Positions 25,218 to 33,679 are shown, counted from the stretch's first letter. The stretch is 64,000 bases of DNA from Acuticoccus sp965213555 (GCF_965213555.1 NZ_OZ243890.1:186001-250000); one strand, 5' to 3'. The notes: generated from the sequence alone by a model not told the origin. Made by a program: numbers and translations.

Positions 25218-26777
25218 ATGGCGCGAGCTGGCTCTTTCACGACGACTTCGTTCAACGCGGACGGTGGCTACATCGTCAGGGACATCTCGGACGAGATTGC
25301 AGCGAACGATTTCGCCGTGTTCCTGCGTGAGCTTGCATCCATGCGCACGATCGACATTGGGACCGACGCTCCGGTGGACGCAGAGGTGCTGCGCTTCCTG
25401 CTCGCCCAGCTGCGCGAGGCGCCGATCGACGACGGGACCAAGCAGCTCGATGTGCGCGAGGTGCGCCACGCGGTGCAGGACATCGAGGCGACCGGCGGCT
25501 TTCGCGACGCCTGGGTGATCGGCGACGACGATGGCGGTCGGCTCGCCGGGTCGCAGGGCGCGGACGTCATACTGGCGCGCGACGGCAACGACCGCGTCGT
25601 CGCCCGCGCCGGGTCGGACTTCATCGACGGCGGTGCGGGCCGCGACGTGCTGCTCGGCGGCCGTGGCGACGACCGGTTGAAGGGTGACGACGGTCGCGAC
25701 GTCCTGGAGGGCGATCGCGGCAACGACACGCTGCACGGCGGCGCCGGCAACGACACGCTGGTCGGCCAGGAGGACGCCGACACCTTCCTGTTCACCGCGG
25801 AGGACTTCGACAGCCGCGACACCAGCGACGTCATCGAGGACTATGACGCCGGCGAAGGGGACCAGATCGTCGACCTCACCGGCACGCTGACGGTCGTCGC
25901 GTCGGGCCGCATCGGGGCATTCGACGGCAGCGGAACGCTGCTCGCCACCAACGACGGCGACCGCGTGTTCGTCCGCGGCGCGTTCCTCACCCAGGACGAC
26001 GTGCTGAACGAGCTCACCGAGCCATGGGCGCCGAACCGAAGTGGCGGGGCCGATGCAGCGGCCGACCCCTACGAGCTGCGGGTGCGGAGCGTCGGCACGA
26101 CCTACGAGGGCACCGACCTCGTCGAGAGGTTCGAGGTCACGATGGTCAACCTTACGACGCAGCCGATCATCAACGTCGCCGACCTCGACGTGCGCCTCAT
26201 CGAGGCGGACGACGTTGCCGTCCTTCCCGACCGAACCCATGGTGCCACGTACTCCGACGGCGTGTTCGACCTTTCAGGGAGCGGACCGCGCTCCGTCGAC
26301 TCGAAGGTCGGGGTCGAGCTGTTCGGCTTCTCCGTGAAGAACCGCGCGGCGGACATCGCCATCGACGCGGACGCGCTGCGGCCCATCGGCTTCGTCCCCG
26401 AAGGCCCGTCCGGTCCCATCAGCGCGCGCGCCAGCTTCGCGCTGGACGTTGCCGTGTTCGACCTGTTCAACGACGGCGGGTCGGCCGAGGTCTACATCAC
26501 CAACACCGGCAACAGGACCCTTCGCGACCTCGACGGGCTCGACTTCGCGTTCACCGAGACCGGCGTGCGCGACGTCATCACCACGTGGGGCGCCACCTTC
26601 GGCGACGACACGTTCTTCGTCAGCCCGTGGGGCGAGGGCGATCCGCACCCCTCGATCGCACCGGGTGCCCGCGTCAAGCTGTTCGGCTTCACCTTCACGA
26701 GCCGCGCGCCGAGCGAGGACCTCGTCGACCCCAGCGACTTCACGCTGACCAGCTCGTTCGAGGACCTCCTCACGTGA
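25218..26777 (+). CDS. RTX (calcium-binding repeat) protein with duplicated C-terminal beta domains
   Basis: This 519-residue protein has three parts. Residues 1 to about 95 are an unrecognised N-terminal region. About 100-200 holds GGxGxDxLx-type calcium-binding nonapeptides (GGAGRDVLLGGRGDDRL, GDRGNDTLHGGAGNDTL). About 275-519 holds two related domains: in the first, FEVTMVNLTTQPI leads to VELFGFSVKNRA; in the second, AEVYITNTGNRTL leads to VKLFGFTFTSRA. These recall carbohydrate-binding-module-like beta sandwiches. RTX proteins are usually exported by type I secretion and fold in calcium. Having the RTX block in the middle rather than before a C-terminal signal is uncommon. No type I secretion genes are adjacent. 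Confidence 0.78.
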   Translation: MARAGSFTTTSFNADGGYIVRDISDEIAANDFAVFLRELASMRTIDIGTDAPVDAEVLRFLLAQLREAPIDDGTKQLDVREVRHAVQDIEATGGFRDAWVIGDDDGGRLAGSQGADVILARDGNDRVVARAGSDFIDGGAGRDVLLGGRGDDRLKGDDGRDVLEGDRGNDTLHGGAGNDTLVGQEDADTFLFTAEDFDSRDTSDVIEDYDAGEGDQIVDLTGTLTVVASGRIGAFDGSGTLLATNDGDRVFVRGAFLTQDDVLNELTEPWAPNRSGGADAAADPYELRVRSVGTTYEGTDLVERFEVTMVNLTTQPIINVADLDVRLIEADDVAVLPDRTHGATYSDGVFDLSGSGPRSVDSKVGVELFGFSVKNRAADIAIDADALRPIGFVPEGPSGPISARASFALDVAVFDLFNDGGSAEVYITNTGNRTLRDLDGLDFAFTETGVRDVITTWGATFGDDTFFVSPWGEGDPHPSIAPGARVKLFGFTFTSRAPSEDLVDPSDFTLTSSFEDLLT

Positions 26778-26801
26778 GCGTTCCTGACGACTAAGTGTTT
26801 G

Positions 26802-26826
26802 ATCCCGGGTCTCCTCGGACCCGGAT
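26802..26826 (+). terminator. Hairpin downstream of the RTX gene
   Basis: ATCCCGGGTC (26802-26811) pairs with GACCCGGAT (26818-26826) around a 6-base loop with one bulged C. It lies 25 bases after the RTX stop. There is no T-run, so termination is plausible but not proven. Confidence 0.45.
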
Positions 26827-26898
26827 AAGATGTTCTAGCCCGTTGATCGAGAGCGGTCCTCTTGGGGTTGGGTGGTTTCCACCCAACCCCAAACCGCC
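26817..26898 (-). repeat. Dispersed 3'-flanking repeat, copy 2 (downstream of the lpd-like gene)
   Basis: Read on the minus strand, this follows the lpd-like stop codon at once and matches 2060-2138, with a 43-base core (26828-26870) agreeing at 38 positions by eye. It starts with a 14-bp perfect stem (see 26862-26892). The two copies share position and orientation relative to the upstream gene. Confidence 0.7.
26862..26892. terminator. Perfect 14-bp stem-loop between convergent genes
   Basis: TTGGGGTTGGGTGG (26862-26875) pairs perfectly with CCACCCAACCCCAA (26879-26892) around a TTT loop. It lies seven bases after the lpd-like stop (minus strand) and could serve as a terminator for either convergent gene, though no U-tract follows. 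It is part of the dispersed repeat. Confidence 0.65.
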
Positions 26899-28335
26899 CT
26901 AGCCGCCGGGGCCCGAGCTCAACCCGTGCGGCAGCGGCGCGTCGGCGAGCCCCTGCTCGCTGAGGCAGCGCTCCAGCGCCGAGCGCAGGCCCTCCTCGAA
27001 CGTCGGGTGGTACGTCGGTGCCGCGATGATCTCTTGCACGGTCATCCCGTGCTGCATGGCGAGCGCGAGGGTGTGGGCGAGGTGCTCGGCGCGCGGACCG
27101 AACATCTCCGCCCCGAGCACGCGGCAGCTGCCCCTTTCGGTGTAGACGTGCGCGCGACCCGCAGCCTCGTTCATGACGATCGCGCGGCCCTGCTCGGACC
27201 AGTCCACGACGCCGGTGCTGAAGGCGGCGCCGCGCGCGATGAGCTCCCGATGCGTCTCGCCGACCATCGCGATCTGCGGCTCGCAGTAGACGACGGTGAG
27301 CGGCACGTAGCGGGCGTTTGGTCGGGGGGCTTCCAAGCCCGAGTTGGCCCCCGCGATCCGCCCGGTCGCCGCGGCCTCGTGGAGGAGCGGCGCGTCGTTC
27401 ATCACGTCGCCGGCGATGTAGATCGGCGCGTCGCCGCAACGGCCGCTGGAGCGGTCGTAGCGCGGCACGCCGTCGTCGTCGAACTCCAACGAGGTCGACG
27501 CGAGGTTGAGGTCCGCCACGTTCGGCGTACGGCCGATGGTGACGAGGATCGTGTCGTAGGTGGCTGCGAAGTCCCGCCCATCGGCAGCGTAGCGGACCGT
27601 CGCCCCGCGCGAGCCGCCGTCGATCGAGTGCAGCGTGTGGTCCGGCACGAAGTCGAGCACGGAGGTGAAGTGCGCTCGCGCGGCCTCGAGCACCCCCTCG
27701 TCGGTGAGTGGACCCACTACATCATCCTTGCCGAACAGGCGCACGTTGACGCCGAGCCGAGAGAGCGCCTGTCCGATCTCGAGGCCGATGATGCCGCCGC
27801 CGAACACCGCGACGGACGCGGGAAGGTCCGTCCACTCGAACACGTCGTCGCTGGTCTCGTGCTTGGTGGCGCGAAAGGTGTCGGGCACCACCGCGGAGGA
27901 GCCAGTGGCGATGACGACGGCCTTCGCGTTCACCACGACCTCGCGGCCGTCGACGTCGACGAGGAGGCGCGTGTCGCCGTCGAAGCGGGCCCGACCGGTC
28001 AGCGTTGCGTCCCGGGGCAGCCCGTCGATGCCGTCGAGCACGTGGCTGACGAACCTGTCGCGCAGGGTGCGGACGCGCTCCATGACGGCGCGCCCATCGA
28101 CCTTCGGCTCGCCCACATCGATGCCGAAGGTTGAAGCCCCGCGCGCGTGCTGCGCCGCGGCGGCGGCGGCGATGAGGAGCTTGGAGGGCATGCACCCCAC
28201 CCTCGCGCAGGTGGTGCCGTAAGGCCCCTCCTCGATCAGGAGCACGCTGTCCGTCGCCTTGCGCGCCATGCGCATCGCGCTCATGCCCGCGGTCCCCGCG
28301 CCGATCACCGCGACGTCCACCGTCCGTTCGCTCAT
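26899..28335 (-). CDS. Dihydrolipoamide dehydrogenase-like disulfide oxidoreductase
   Basis: The 478-residue flavoprotein belongs to the class I pyridine nucleotide-disulfide oxidoreductases. FAD binding is shown by VAVIGAGTAG, the redox disulfide by C43 and C48 in CARVGC, NAD binding by VAVFGGGIIGLE, and a second FAD motif by YIAGDVMND. The C-terminal dimer domain has TYHPTFEEG, which provides the His-Glu pair. Members serve as the E3 of 2-oxoacid dehydrogenases, but no E1 or E2 gene is near, so a stand-alone dihydrolipoamide or other NAD(P)H-dependent role is open. The ATG at 28335 follows GGGAGG. Confidence 0.85.
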   Translation of the reverse strand: MSERTVDVAVIGAGTAGMSAMRMARKATDSVLLIEEGPYGTTCARVGCMPSKLLIAAAAAAQHARGASTFGIDVGEPKVDGRAVMERVRTLRDRFVSHVLDGIDGLPRDATLTGRARFDGDTRLLVDVDGREVVVNAKAVVIATGSSAVVPDTFRATKHETSDDVFEWTDLPASVAVFGGGIIGLEIGQALSRLGVNVRLFGKDDVVGPLTDEGVLEAARAHFTSVLDFVPDHTLHSIDGGSRGATVRYAADGRDFAATYDTILVTIGRTPNVADLNLASTSLEFDDDGVPRYDRSSGRCGDAPIYIAGDVMNDAPLLHEAAATGRIAGANSGLEAPRPNARYVPLTVVYCEPQIAMVGETHRELIARGAAFSTGVVDWSEQGRAIVMNEAAGRAHVYTERGSCRVLGAEMFGPRAEHLAHTLALAMQHGMTVQEIIAAPTYHPTFEEGLRSALERCLSEQGLADAPLPHGLSSGPGG

Positions 28336-28451
28336 GAAGGTCCTCCCTTGGCCGGACAAGCCGCGCGCGCGGCTTCGGTTCCGGTTGCGACGGTGCGTCC
28401 GGCTGCCCTGCGGGCCCATCGGCTCCATGATCCCTTCGCCAGGAGGGCAGG

Positions 28452-29633
28452 ATGGTCGCAACGTTCGAGCCGACACGGTCGGCGGGCTTGGCTCGCCTCG
28501 CGGGCTTCGTGCCGCGCAGCGGGCGCGCCTACGCTGCCGAGCGCAACCATGACCGCGGGCCCGATGGCCATACCTCGGTCTCGCGCCTCAGCCCGTACCT
28601 GCGCCACCGGCTCGTCCTGGAGCGCGAGGTGATCGCCGCGGTGACCGAGCGTTACGCCCTCTCCACCGCGGACAAGTTCGTCAACGAGGTTTACTGGCGG
28701 ACCTACTTCAAGGGCTTTCTGGAGCGACGCCCGACCATCTGGTCGCACTACCGCGCACGCCTTGCCGCACATCGTGAGGCCGTCGCCCGCGATGGCGCGC
28801 TCGCCCGCGACCTCGCTGCCGCGGAGGCGGGCGAGACGGGCATCGACGCGTTCGACCACTGGGCGCGCGAGCTCGACGACACCGCGTACCTGCACAACCA
28901 CGCGCGCATGTGGTTCGCCTCGATCTGGATCTTCACGCTGCGCCTGCCCTGGGAGCTCGGCGCGGACCTCTTCCTGCGCCGCCTCGTCGATGGTGATCCC
29001 GCCTCCAACACGCTGTCCTGGCGCTGGGTCGCAGGGCTGCACACCAAGGGCCGCACCTACCTTGCGCGGGCCGACAACATCGCTCGCTACACCGAGGGCA
29101 GGGTTCGAGCGACGGGGCTCGCCACCGCGGCACCTCCCCTCACCGAGGAGGTCGACCATCCGCTGCGTCCCGTCCCCGACCCTCCCCCCGTGCCGGATGG
29201 CGCGGTCCTGTGGCTCATCACCGAGGAGGACTGCGCCAGCGAGGACCTCGCCGCCGGCGCGAACGTCGCGGGCGCGCTCGCGACGGTGTCGGCTGCGGAC
29301 CGCTCGCACGGCGAGGTGGCCCCGACCGTGCTCGCGTTCACCCGCGGCGCCGTCGCCGACGCCGCGGCGCGCTGCGGCGCGCCGTCCCCGGTGCCGCTCG
29401 ACGGTGACGCGCTCGTCGCGGCTGCGCGGGAGGCTCGGACCGACGTCATCGCCTTCAGCTACGCGCCGGTCGGTCCGGTCGCGGACCGCCTCGCCGCCGC
29501 GCGCCCGGGGCTCTCTTCTGCTGGCGTGCGCCTCGTCCCCGTGCTGCGGCCGGAGGACCCTCCGGCATGGCAGCAATCGGACCGCGGCTTCTTCAAGCTG
29601 AGGAAGGCGATCCCGAGGCTCGTCGCCGCTTGA
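28452..29633 (+). CDS. Photolyase/cryptochrome-related FAD protein with apparently permuted domains
   Basis: Residues about 50-230 of this 393-residue protein match the helical FAD-binding domain that is C-terminal in photolyases: EVYWRTYFKGFL, NHARMWFASIW, LPWELGADLF, GDPASNTLSWRWVAG and KGRTYLARADNIARYT. Residues about 240-393 then look like a degenerate photolyase alpha/beta domain (GAVLWLITEED, ending DRGFFKLRKAIPRLV, which recalls the KGFFKF segment that normally ends that domain). The normal order is alpha/beta first, so the gene appears permuted. Light-driven DNA repair or signalling is possible but unproven. AGGAGG precedes the ATG. Confidence 0.72.
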   Translation: MVATFEPTRSAGLARLAGFVPRSGRAYAAERNHDRGPDGHTSVSRLSPYLRHRLVLEREVIAAVTERYALSTADKFVNEVYWRTYFKGFLERRPTIWSHYRARLAAHREAVARDGALARDLAAAEAGETGIDAFDHWARELDDTAYLHNHARMWFASIWIFTLRLPWELGADLFLRRLVDGDPASNTLSWRWVAGLHTKGRTYLARADNIARYTEGRVRATGLATAAPPLTEEVDHPLRPVPDPPPVPDGAVLWLITEEDCASEDLAAGANVAGALATVSAADRSHGEVAPTVLAFTRGAVADAAARCGAPSPVPLDGDALVAAAREARTDVIAFSYAPVGPVADRLAAARPGLSSAGVRLVPVLRPEDPPAWQQSDRGFFKLRKAIPRLVAA

Positions 29634-29653
29634 ACGGCACGCGCCAGGCTGGC

Positions 29654-30184
29654 ATGAGGCGCAGCACCATGCGGCTCCTCCTCGTCGGCGCGTTGGCGCT
29701 CAACCTCTCTGGCTGCGGTTGGCTCGGGCTCGACGGGCGCGAGGTGCCGACGCTCACCGCCTCGCCGGTCGCCCGCGAGCGCAGCGTCGACCCTAGGGAA
29801 GCGGCGCGGCTCATCAACGCCCACCGCGCTGCGAACGGGCTGGCGGCGCTCGCCGTCGACCCGGTGCTCAGCAGCATCGCGGCGGACACCGCGGACAGGC
29901 TCGCAGGGCGCGACCGGTTGAAGACGGCCATGCATACGTCGGGCGGGCTGTCGCGACGGCTGCGCGCCGCGCGCTACGACGCGGACCGTGCCGCCGAGAA
30001 CCTTGGCGCCGGGTACCCGACGCTCCTGATGGCCGTGGACGGCTGGAAGGGCTCGAAGGGGCATAACGCCAACCTGCTCAACCCTGACCTCACGCGCATG
30101 GGCATCGGCCTTGCCCTGACCGACGAGGGCCGCTTCCACTCCTACTGGGTGCTGCTCCTCGCCCGACCGAGCGAGGCGGCTTGA
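29654..30184 (+). CDS. CAP-domain (SCP/PR-1-like) lipoprotein
   Basis: The 176-residue protein has a short lipoprotein signal (MRLLLVGALALNLSGC) with the cysteine at about residue 21, followed by a CAP domain. ARLINAHRAANGLAAL is the usual first helix, TAMHTSGGLSRRL and AENLGAGYPTL the core, and GHNANLLNPDLTRMGIGLAL the conserved end, followed by YWVLLLA. CAP proteins in bacteria are exported and of mixed or unknown function. ATG 29654 is chosen; ATG 29669 is an equally good lipoprotein start with GAGG upstream. The 3' end overlaps the convergent methyltransferase gene by 43 bases. Confidence 0.82.
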   Translation: MRRSTMRLLLVGALALNLSGCGWLGLDGREVPTLTASPVARERSVDPREAARLINAHRAANGLAALAVDPVLSSIAADTADRLAGRDRLKTAMHTSGGLSRRLRAARYDADRAAENLGAGYPTLLMAVDGWKGSKGHNANLLNPDLTRMGIGLALTDEGRFHSYWVLLLARPSEAA

Positions 30185-31029
30185 GCCTGCCCGCGGACAG
30201 CCGCAGCCTCCGACCCACCGAACGCCTTCAACGCGTCCTCGAGGCTGGCGTTGGCCGAGCCCCGCGGGGCCGCCTTCGGCTGGCCCGGGTCCGGCGCCCA
30301 GCCGGACAGGAACGCGAAGGCGAACGTGGCGCGCACCCGCCCGTCCGGGTCGGCGTAGCGTTCCCGGTAGATCGCGTCGGCCGTCGCGAACAGTCGGCGC
30401 GGTGCCGGCGAGCGGCGGGCGAGGATGCGTCGCAGCCCCATCGCCTCAAGGTCGGCGACAAGCCCGTCGATCCCGTCGTAGCGCGCGGTGACGCGCAACT
30501 CGTCGCTGACCGGCAGCGCGAAGCCCGCCTTGGCGAGCCCGTCGCCCCAGCGCCGTACGTCGCCGAACGGGGCGACGCGCAACGTTGCGCCGCCGGTCAG
30601 CTCGGCCTCTGCCGCGATCAGCGATTCGCGGAGCTCGTCGAGGGTGCCCGACGCCGCGACCGCGCCGAGGAACAGCCCGTCCGGCTGCAGCGTTGCGCGC
30701 ACCTCGCCGAGCGCCGACACCGGATCGTCGGCGAGGTGCAGCTCGTTGATCGAGATCGCGAGGTCGAAGGCGCGTGCGAAGGGCATCGCAAGGTCGGCGA
30801 CGACGTCCGGCCGGTCCGCAACGCTCGGCCCGACCTTCAGCGCAGAGAGGCCGGCGTCGCCCCAGACCCTCGCGAGCGCCGGCGTCGACGGGCCACCAAC
30901 GAGGATCGAGCCGAACGTGCGACGCACCAGCGCCAGGCGCTCGACGATCTCCTGGGCCGCCGTGACGTGTAGGAAGTCCGCCCCGGCGAGCTGGGGCCTG
31001 TCGCGGAGCACCGCGCGGTCGAACATCAT
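30142..31029 (-). CDS. SAM-dependent methyltransferase (BioC/NDUFAF5-like)
   Basis: The 295-residue protein resembles the alphaproteobacterial relatives of NDUFAF5 and BioC. It starts FDRAVLRDRPQ, then FLHVTAAQEIVERLALVRRTF, and has the post-motif FDLAISINELHLADDP before a LxPDGLFLGAV strand. The first SAM-binding glycine loop is weak (ILVGGPST), as in many members. NDUFAF5 relatives hydroxylate or methylate respiratory complex I subunits; whether this one does is unknown. It is divergent from comF, an arrangement common in Rhizobiales. A Pro- and Ala-rich C-terminal tail runs into the CAP gene on the other strand. Confidence 0.8.
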   Translation of the reverse strand: MMFDRAVLRDRPQLAGADFLHVTAAQEIVERLALVRRTFGSILVGGPSTPALARVWGDAGLSALKVGPSVADRPDVVADLAMPFARAFDLAISINELHLADDPVSALGEVRATLQPDGLFLGAVAASGTLDELRESLIAAEAELTGGATLRVAPFGDVRRWGDGLAKAGFALPVSDELRVTARYDGIDGLVADLEAMGLRRILARRSPAPRRLFATADAIYRERYADPDGRVRATFAFAFLSGWAPDPGQPKAAPRGSANASLEDALKAFGGSEAAAVRGQAQAASLGRARSSTQ

Positions 31030-31121
31030 CGCGCCGAGCTAGGGCGCTCGGCGCGCGTGTGCCAGCCGCCCGCGCGCAGCTTGCATCTTTGAGTTGCAAG
31101 TCCGTCGTGGTACTGAGGACG

Positions 31122-31502
31122 ATGATCGTCGAGGAGATCCCCGCCCCCCTTCCAAGGCGTACGGCCATCCGGGCTTGCGTCGGTGCGTTGGGACGGGTGG
31201 GGCTCAACGCGCTCGTGCCGGCGCTCTGCCTCGGCTGCCGGCGTCCGCTCATCGACCCACGCACCCTGTGCGGCCCGTGCTGGCGCGAGCTGGAGCTCAT
31301 CGTGCCGCCCCTGTGCGACGTCACTGGAACGCCGCTCGCCTACGACGCCGGGCCGGGGGCGCGCTCCCGCGAGCTCTCCTGGAACCATCCGCTGCCGGAT
31401 AAGACCCGCGCAGCCGCGGTGTTCGGCCCGATGAGCCAGCGCCTCGTCCACCAACTCAAGTACCAGGACGTGCCCGGCGTCGCCGCCCTGATGGCGCGGT
31501 GA
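31122..31502 (+). pseudogene. comF: comF 5' part (split by frameshift)
   Basis: This 126-residue frame carries the first half of a ComF-type protein. It has the zinc-finger-like cysteines CLGC and CGPC, then the region ending LVHQLKYQDVPGVAALMAR. In intact ComF the chain continues in the same frame into the phosphoribosyltransferase core; here it meets TGA at 31500. The continuation is in the next frame from 31499. Restoring one G near 31500 would give a single ComF reading ALMARWMAG. It may be a real mutation, a sequencing error, or a translationally coupled pair through the GTGA overlap. Confidence 0.8.
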
Positions 31503-31912
31503 TGGCGGGCGCCTGCGCCGACGTCACGGACGGCGCGGACGTGCTCGTGCCCATGCCGCTGCACTACCGGCGCCTCGTCACCCGCAGGTTCAACCAGGCG
31601 GTCCTCCTCGCGGACGCGCTCTCTCACCTCGTCGGCGTGCCTGTGAACCGGTTCGCGGTGCGTCGCGTCCGTTCCACGCGCCAGCAGGTCGGGCTTTCGC
31701 GCGAGGCGAGGGCGGAGAACCTCGAGCGCGCGTTCCGCGTCGCCGACCGCACAGCGATCGAAGGACGCACGGTCGTCATCGTCGACGACGTGCTGACGAC
31801 CGGGGCGAGCGCCGACGCCCTCACGCTCGCCCTGTCGGCCGCTGGCGCCCGCGCGGTGCGCCTCGCCGTGTTCGCCAAGGTGATTCGGCCGGCAAGCCGG
31901 GAGCCAGCGTAA
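31499..31912 (+). pseudogene. comF: comF 3' part (phosphoribosyltransferase core)
   Basis: This 137-residue frame carries the second half of ComF. VLVPMPLHYRRLVTRRFNQA is the family signature, and VVIVDDVLTTGASAD is the phosphoribosyl-pyrophosphate-binding loop. It begins with GTG overlapping the TGA of the first half, so a separate polypeptide could be made by reinitiation. ComF proteins take part in DNA uptake or have undefined nucleotide-related roles; in non-competent bacteria the gene is widely kept. It precedes grxC, as in relatives. Confidence 0.8.
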
Positions 31913-31986
31913 GGGCGCAGGTTGTTCGCCGGGTGTTCATGTCTATCTGACATTCCATGTCGGGTTCGGTGCCGGGAAGGGGCGAG

Positions 31987-32253
31987 ATGGTCACCGTCGA
32001 AATCTACACCCGCGACCTGTGCGGGTATTGCACGCAGGCCAAGCGCCTCTTGGAGGCGAAGGGTGTCGACCTCGTCGAGCACAACGCCACCCGTGACCCC
32101 TCCCAACGCGAGACCATGATGAAGCGCAGCGGCAAGCGGACCTTCCCGCAGATCTTCGTCGGCGAGCGTCACGTCGGTGGCTGCGACGACCTGATGGCCC
32201 TCGAGCGGTCCGGCAAGCTCGACGCCGCGCTCGCCGGCGAGGTGCGGCGGTGA
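31987..32253 (+). CDS. grxC: Glutaredoxin 3
   Basis: The 88-residue glutaredoxin reduces disulfides and glutathione mixed disulfides in the cytoplasm. The active site C12-G-Y-C15 is in LCGYC, the cis-proline loop is RTFPQIFVGERHVGG, and DDLMALERSGKLD closes the fold. A G-rich ribosome site (AAGGGGCGAG) precedes the ATG. Its stop overlaps the start of the nitrilase gene, and the order comF, grxC, nitrilase, DUF1178 is conserved in Rhizobiales. Nothing is missing. Confidence 0.94.
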   Translation: MVTVEIYTRDLCGYCTQAKRLLEAKGVDLVEHNATRDPSQRETMMKRSGKRTFPQIFVGERHVGGCDDLMALERSGKLDAALAGEVRR

Positions 32254-33188
32254 GGGTGGCCGCGGTTCAGCTGCGCTCCACCGCGAGCCCCGAGGAGAAC
32301 CGGGACGCCGTGGTGCGCCTGGTGCGCGAGGCGGCCGGCCGCGGCGCGACCTACGTGCAGACCCCCGAAGTTACCAACTTCGTCCAGCGCGACCGTGCAG
32401 CCGCCACCAAGCTCATCGTGCCCGAGCGGGAGGATGTCACCCTCGCCGCGCTCCGGGCGCTGGCGGCCGAGCTGTCGATCACGGTCCACATCGGCTCCCT
32501 TGCCGTCCGCGACGGTGCAGCCTGGCGCAACCGCGGCCTCATGATCGACCCAGAGGGCGAGGTCGTCGCGCGCTACGACAAGATTCACATGTTCGACGTC
32601 GCGCTCCCGAGCGGCGAGACGTTCCGCGAAAGCGCCACCTACACCGCCGGCGACGGCGTCGTGCTGGTGGACGTCGGCGGGGCCAAGGTCGGCATGACGA
32701 TCTGCTTCGACCTGCGCTTCCCCCGCCTCTACGAGGAGCTCGCGGTCGCCGGCGCCACCGTGCTGACCGCGCCGTCGGCCTTCGCCGCCTCCACCGGGCG
32801 GGACCACTGGCACGCGCTGCTGCGCGTCCGGGCCATCGAGAACGGCGCCTTCATGATCGCGGCGGCGCAGGAGGGACTGCACCAGGATGGCCGAAAGACC
32901 TACGGGCATTCGATGATCGTGGCTCCCTGGGGCGACGTCCTCGCGGAGGCGACCGACACGCCGTCCGTGATCGTCGCCGACCTCGACCTGTCGCTGGTGG
33001 AGCGCATGCGCGGGCAGATCCCGGTTCTTTCAGCGCGCAGGCCCTTCACCGTGCGCCACGCGACCCGCGCCGTCGACGTCGGCGACGAGCGCGTGCCCAT
33101 CGCTTACGCCCAGGAGGACCGCGGGGCGGGACCGGAAGAGGCACAGAGGCCGTCCGCGGCCGCGCCGGGGCTGCGTCGCGCGTCATGA
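32250..33188 (+). CDS. Carbon-nitrogen hydrolase (nitrilase superfamily, Nit-like)
   Basis: The 312-residue protein has the Glu-Lys-Cys triad of the nitrilase superfamily: E40 in TPE, K111 in YDKIHMFD and C152 in ICFDLRFP. The YDKIHMFDV and DLRFPRLYEEL motifs match the Nit1/Nit2 branch, whose members hydrolyse deaminated glutathione or omega-amidated 2-oxoacids. The adjacent glutaredoxin gene agrees with a link to glutathione repair. It overlaps grxC by four bases and the DUF1178 gene by four. About 35 Ala- and Pro-rich residues extend the C-terminus beyond the usual end. Confidence 0.9.
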   Translation: MRVAAVQLRSTASPEENRDAVVRLVREAAGRGATYVQTPEVTNFVQRDRAAATKLIVPEREDVTLAALRALAAELSITVHIGSLAVRDGAAWRNRGLMIDPEGEVVARYDKIHMFDVALPSGETFRESATYTAGDGVVLVDVGGAKVGMTICFDLRFPRLYEELAVAGATVLTAPSAFAASTGRDHWHALLRVRAIENGAFMIAAAQEGLHQDGRKTYGHSMIVAPWGDVLAEATDTPSVIVADLDLSLVERMRGQIPVLSARRPFTVRHATRAVDVGDERVPIAYAQEDRGAGPEEAQRPSAAAPGLRRAS

Positions 33189-33679
33189 TCAGGTACGCCC
33201 TGCGCTGCCCTGACGACCACCGCTTCGAGGGCTGGTTTGGTTCGTCCACGGCATTCGACCGCCAGCGCGCCAGCGCACAGCTCGCGTGTCCGGTCTGCGG
33301 CTCGTCCGAGGTCGACCGCGCGCTGATGGCGCCCGCCGTCGTCGGTCCTGCGCGCGCCCACGCCGTCGAGGCGGACGACGCACCGACCGCGGACGCACCG
33401 GCGCCGCCGCTCGCGTCGGACGGACCGCCGGCGACCGTCGCCCTGCTGGACGAGAAGGCACAAAAGCTGCGCGCCCTCCTGCGCAGCGTGCGTGAGGCTG
33501 CCAAGGCGCACGGCGTCGACGTCGGTCGCCGCTTCCCCGATGAGGCGCGCCGGATGCACTACGGTGAGACCGAGCACCGCGGCATCTACGGCGAGGCGGA
33601 CCTTCACGAGGCACGAGCCCTCCTGGAGGAGGGCATCGACATCATCCCCCTGCCTATGCTTCCCGACGAGCGCAACTAG
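33185..33679 (+). CDS. DUF1178 family protein
   Basis: The 164-residue protein begins IRYALRCPDDHRFEGWFGSS and has CPVCGSSEVDRALMAP, the two cysteine pairs typical of DUF1178 and probably a metal site. A variable Ala/Pro linker is followed by the conserved helix LRALLRSVREAAK and the motif HYGETEHRGIYGEA. The function is unknown. It is fixed in this gene order in Rhizobiales and overlaps the nitrilase gene. Confidence 0.92.
   Translation: MIRYALRCPDDHRFEGWFGSSTAFDRQRASAQLACPVCGSSEVDRALMAPAVVGPARAHAVEADDAPTADAPAPPLASDGPPATVALLDEKAQKLRALLRSVREAAKAHGVDVGRRFPDEARRMHYGETEHRGIYGEADLHEARALLEEGIDIIPLPMLPDERN

Noticed and set aside
26796..26808. TGTTTGATCCCGG matches the inverse of the IS481 remnant end at 569-581
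   Set aside because: Thirteen bases could indicate an insertion-sequence end, but the following bases diverge at once and no transposase fragment lies nearby. I treat it as a chance or unresolved match.
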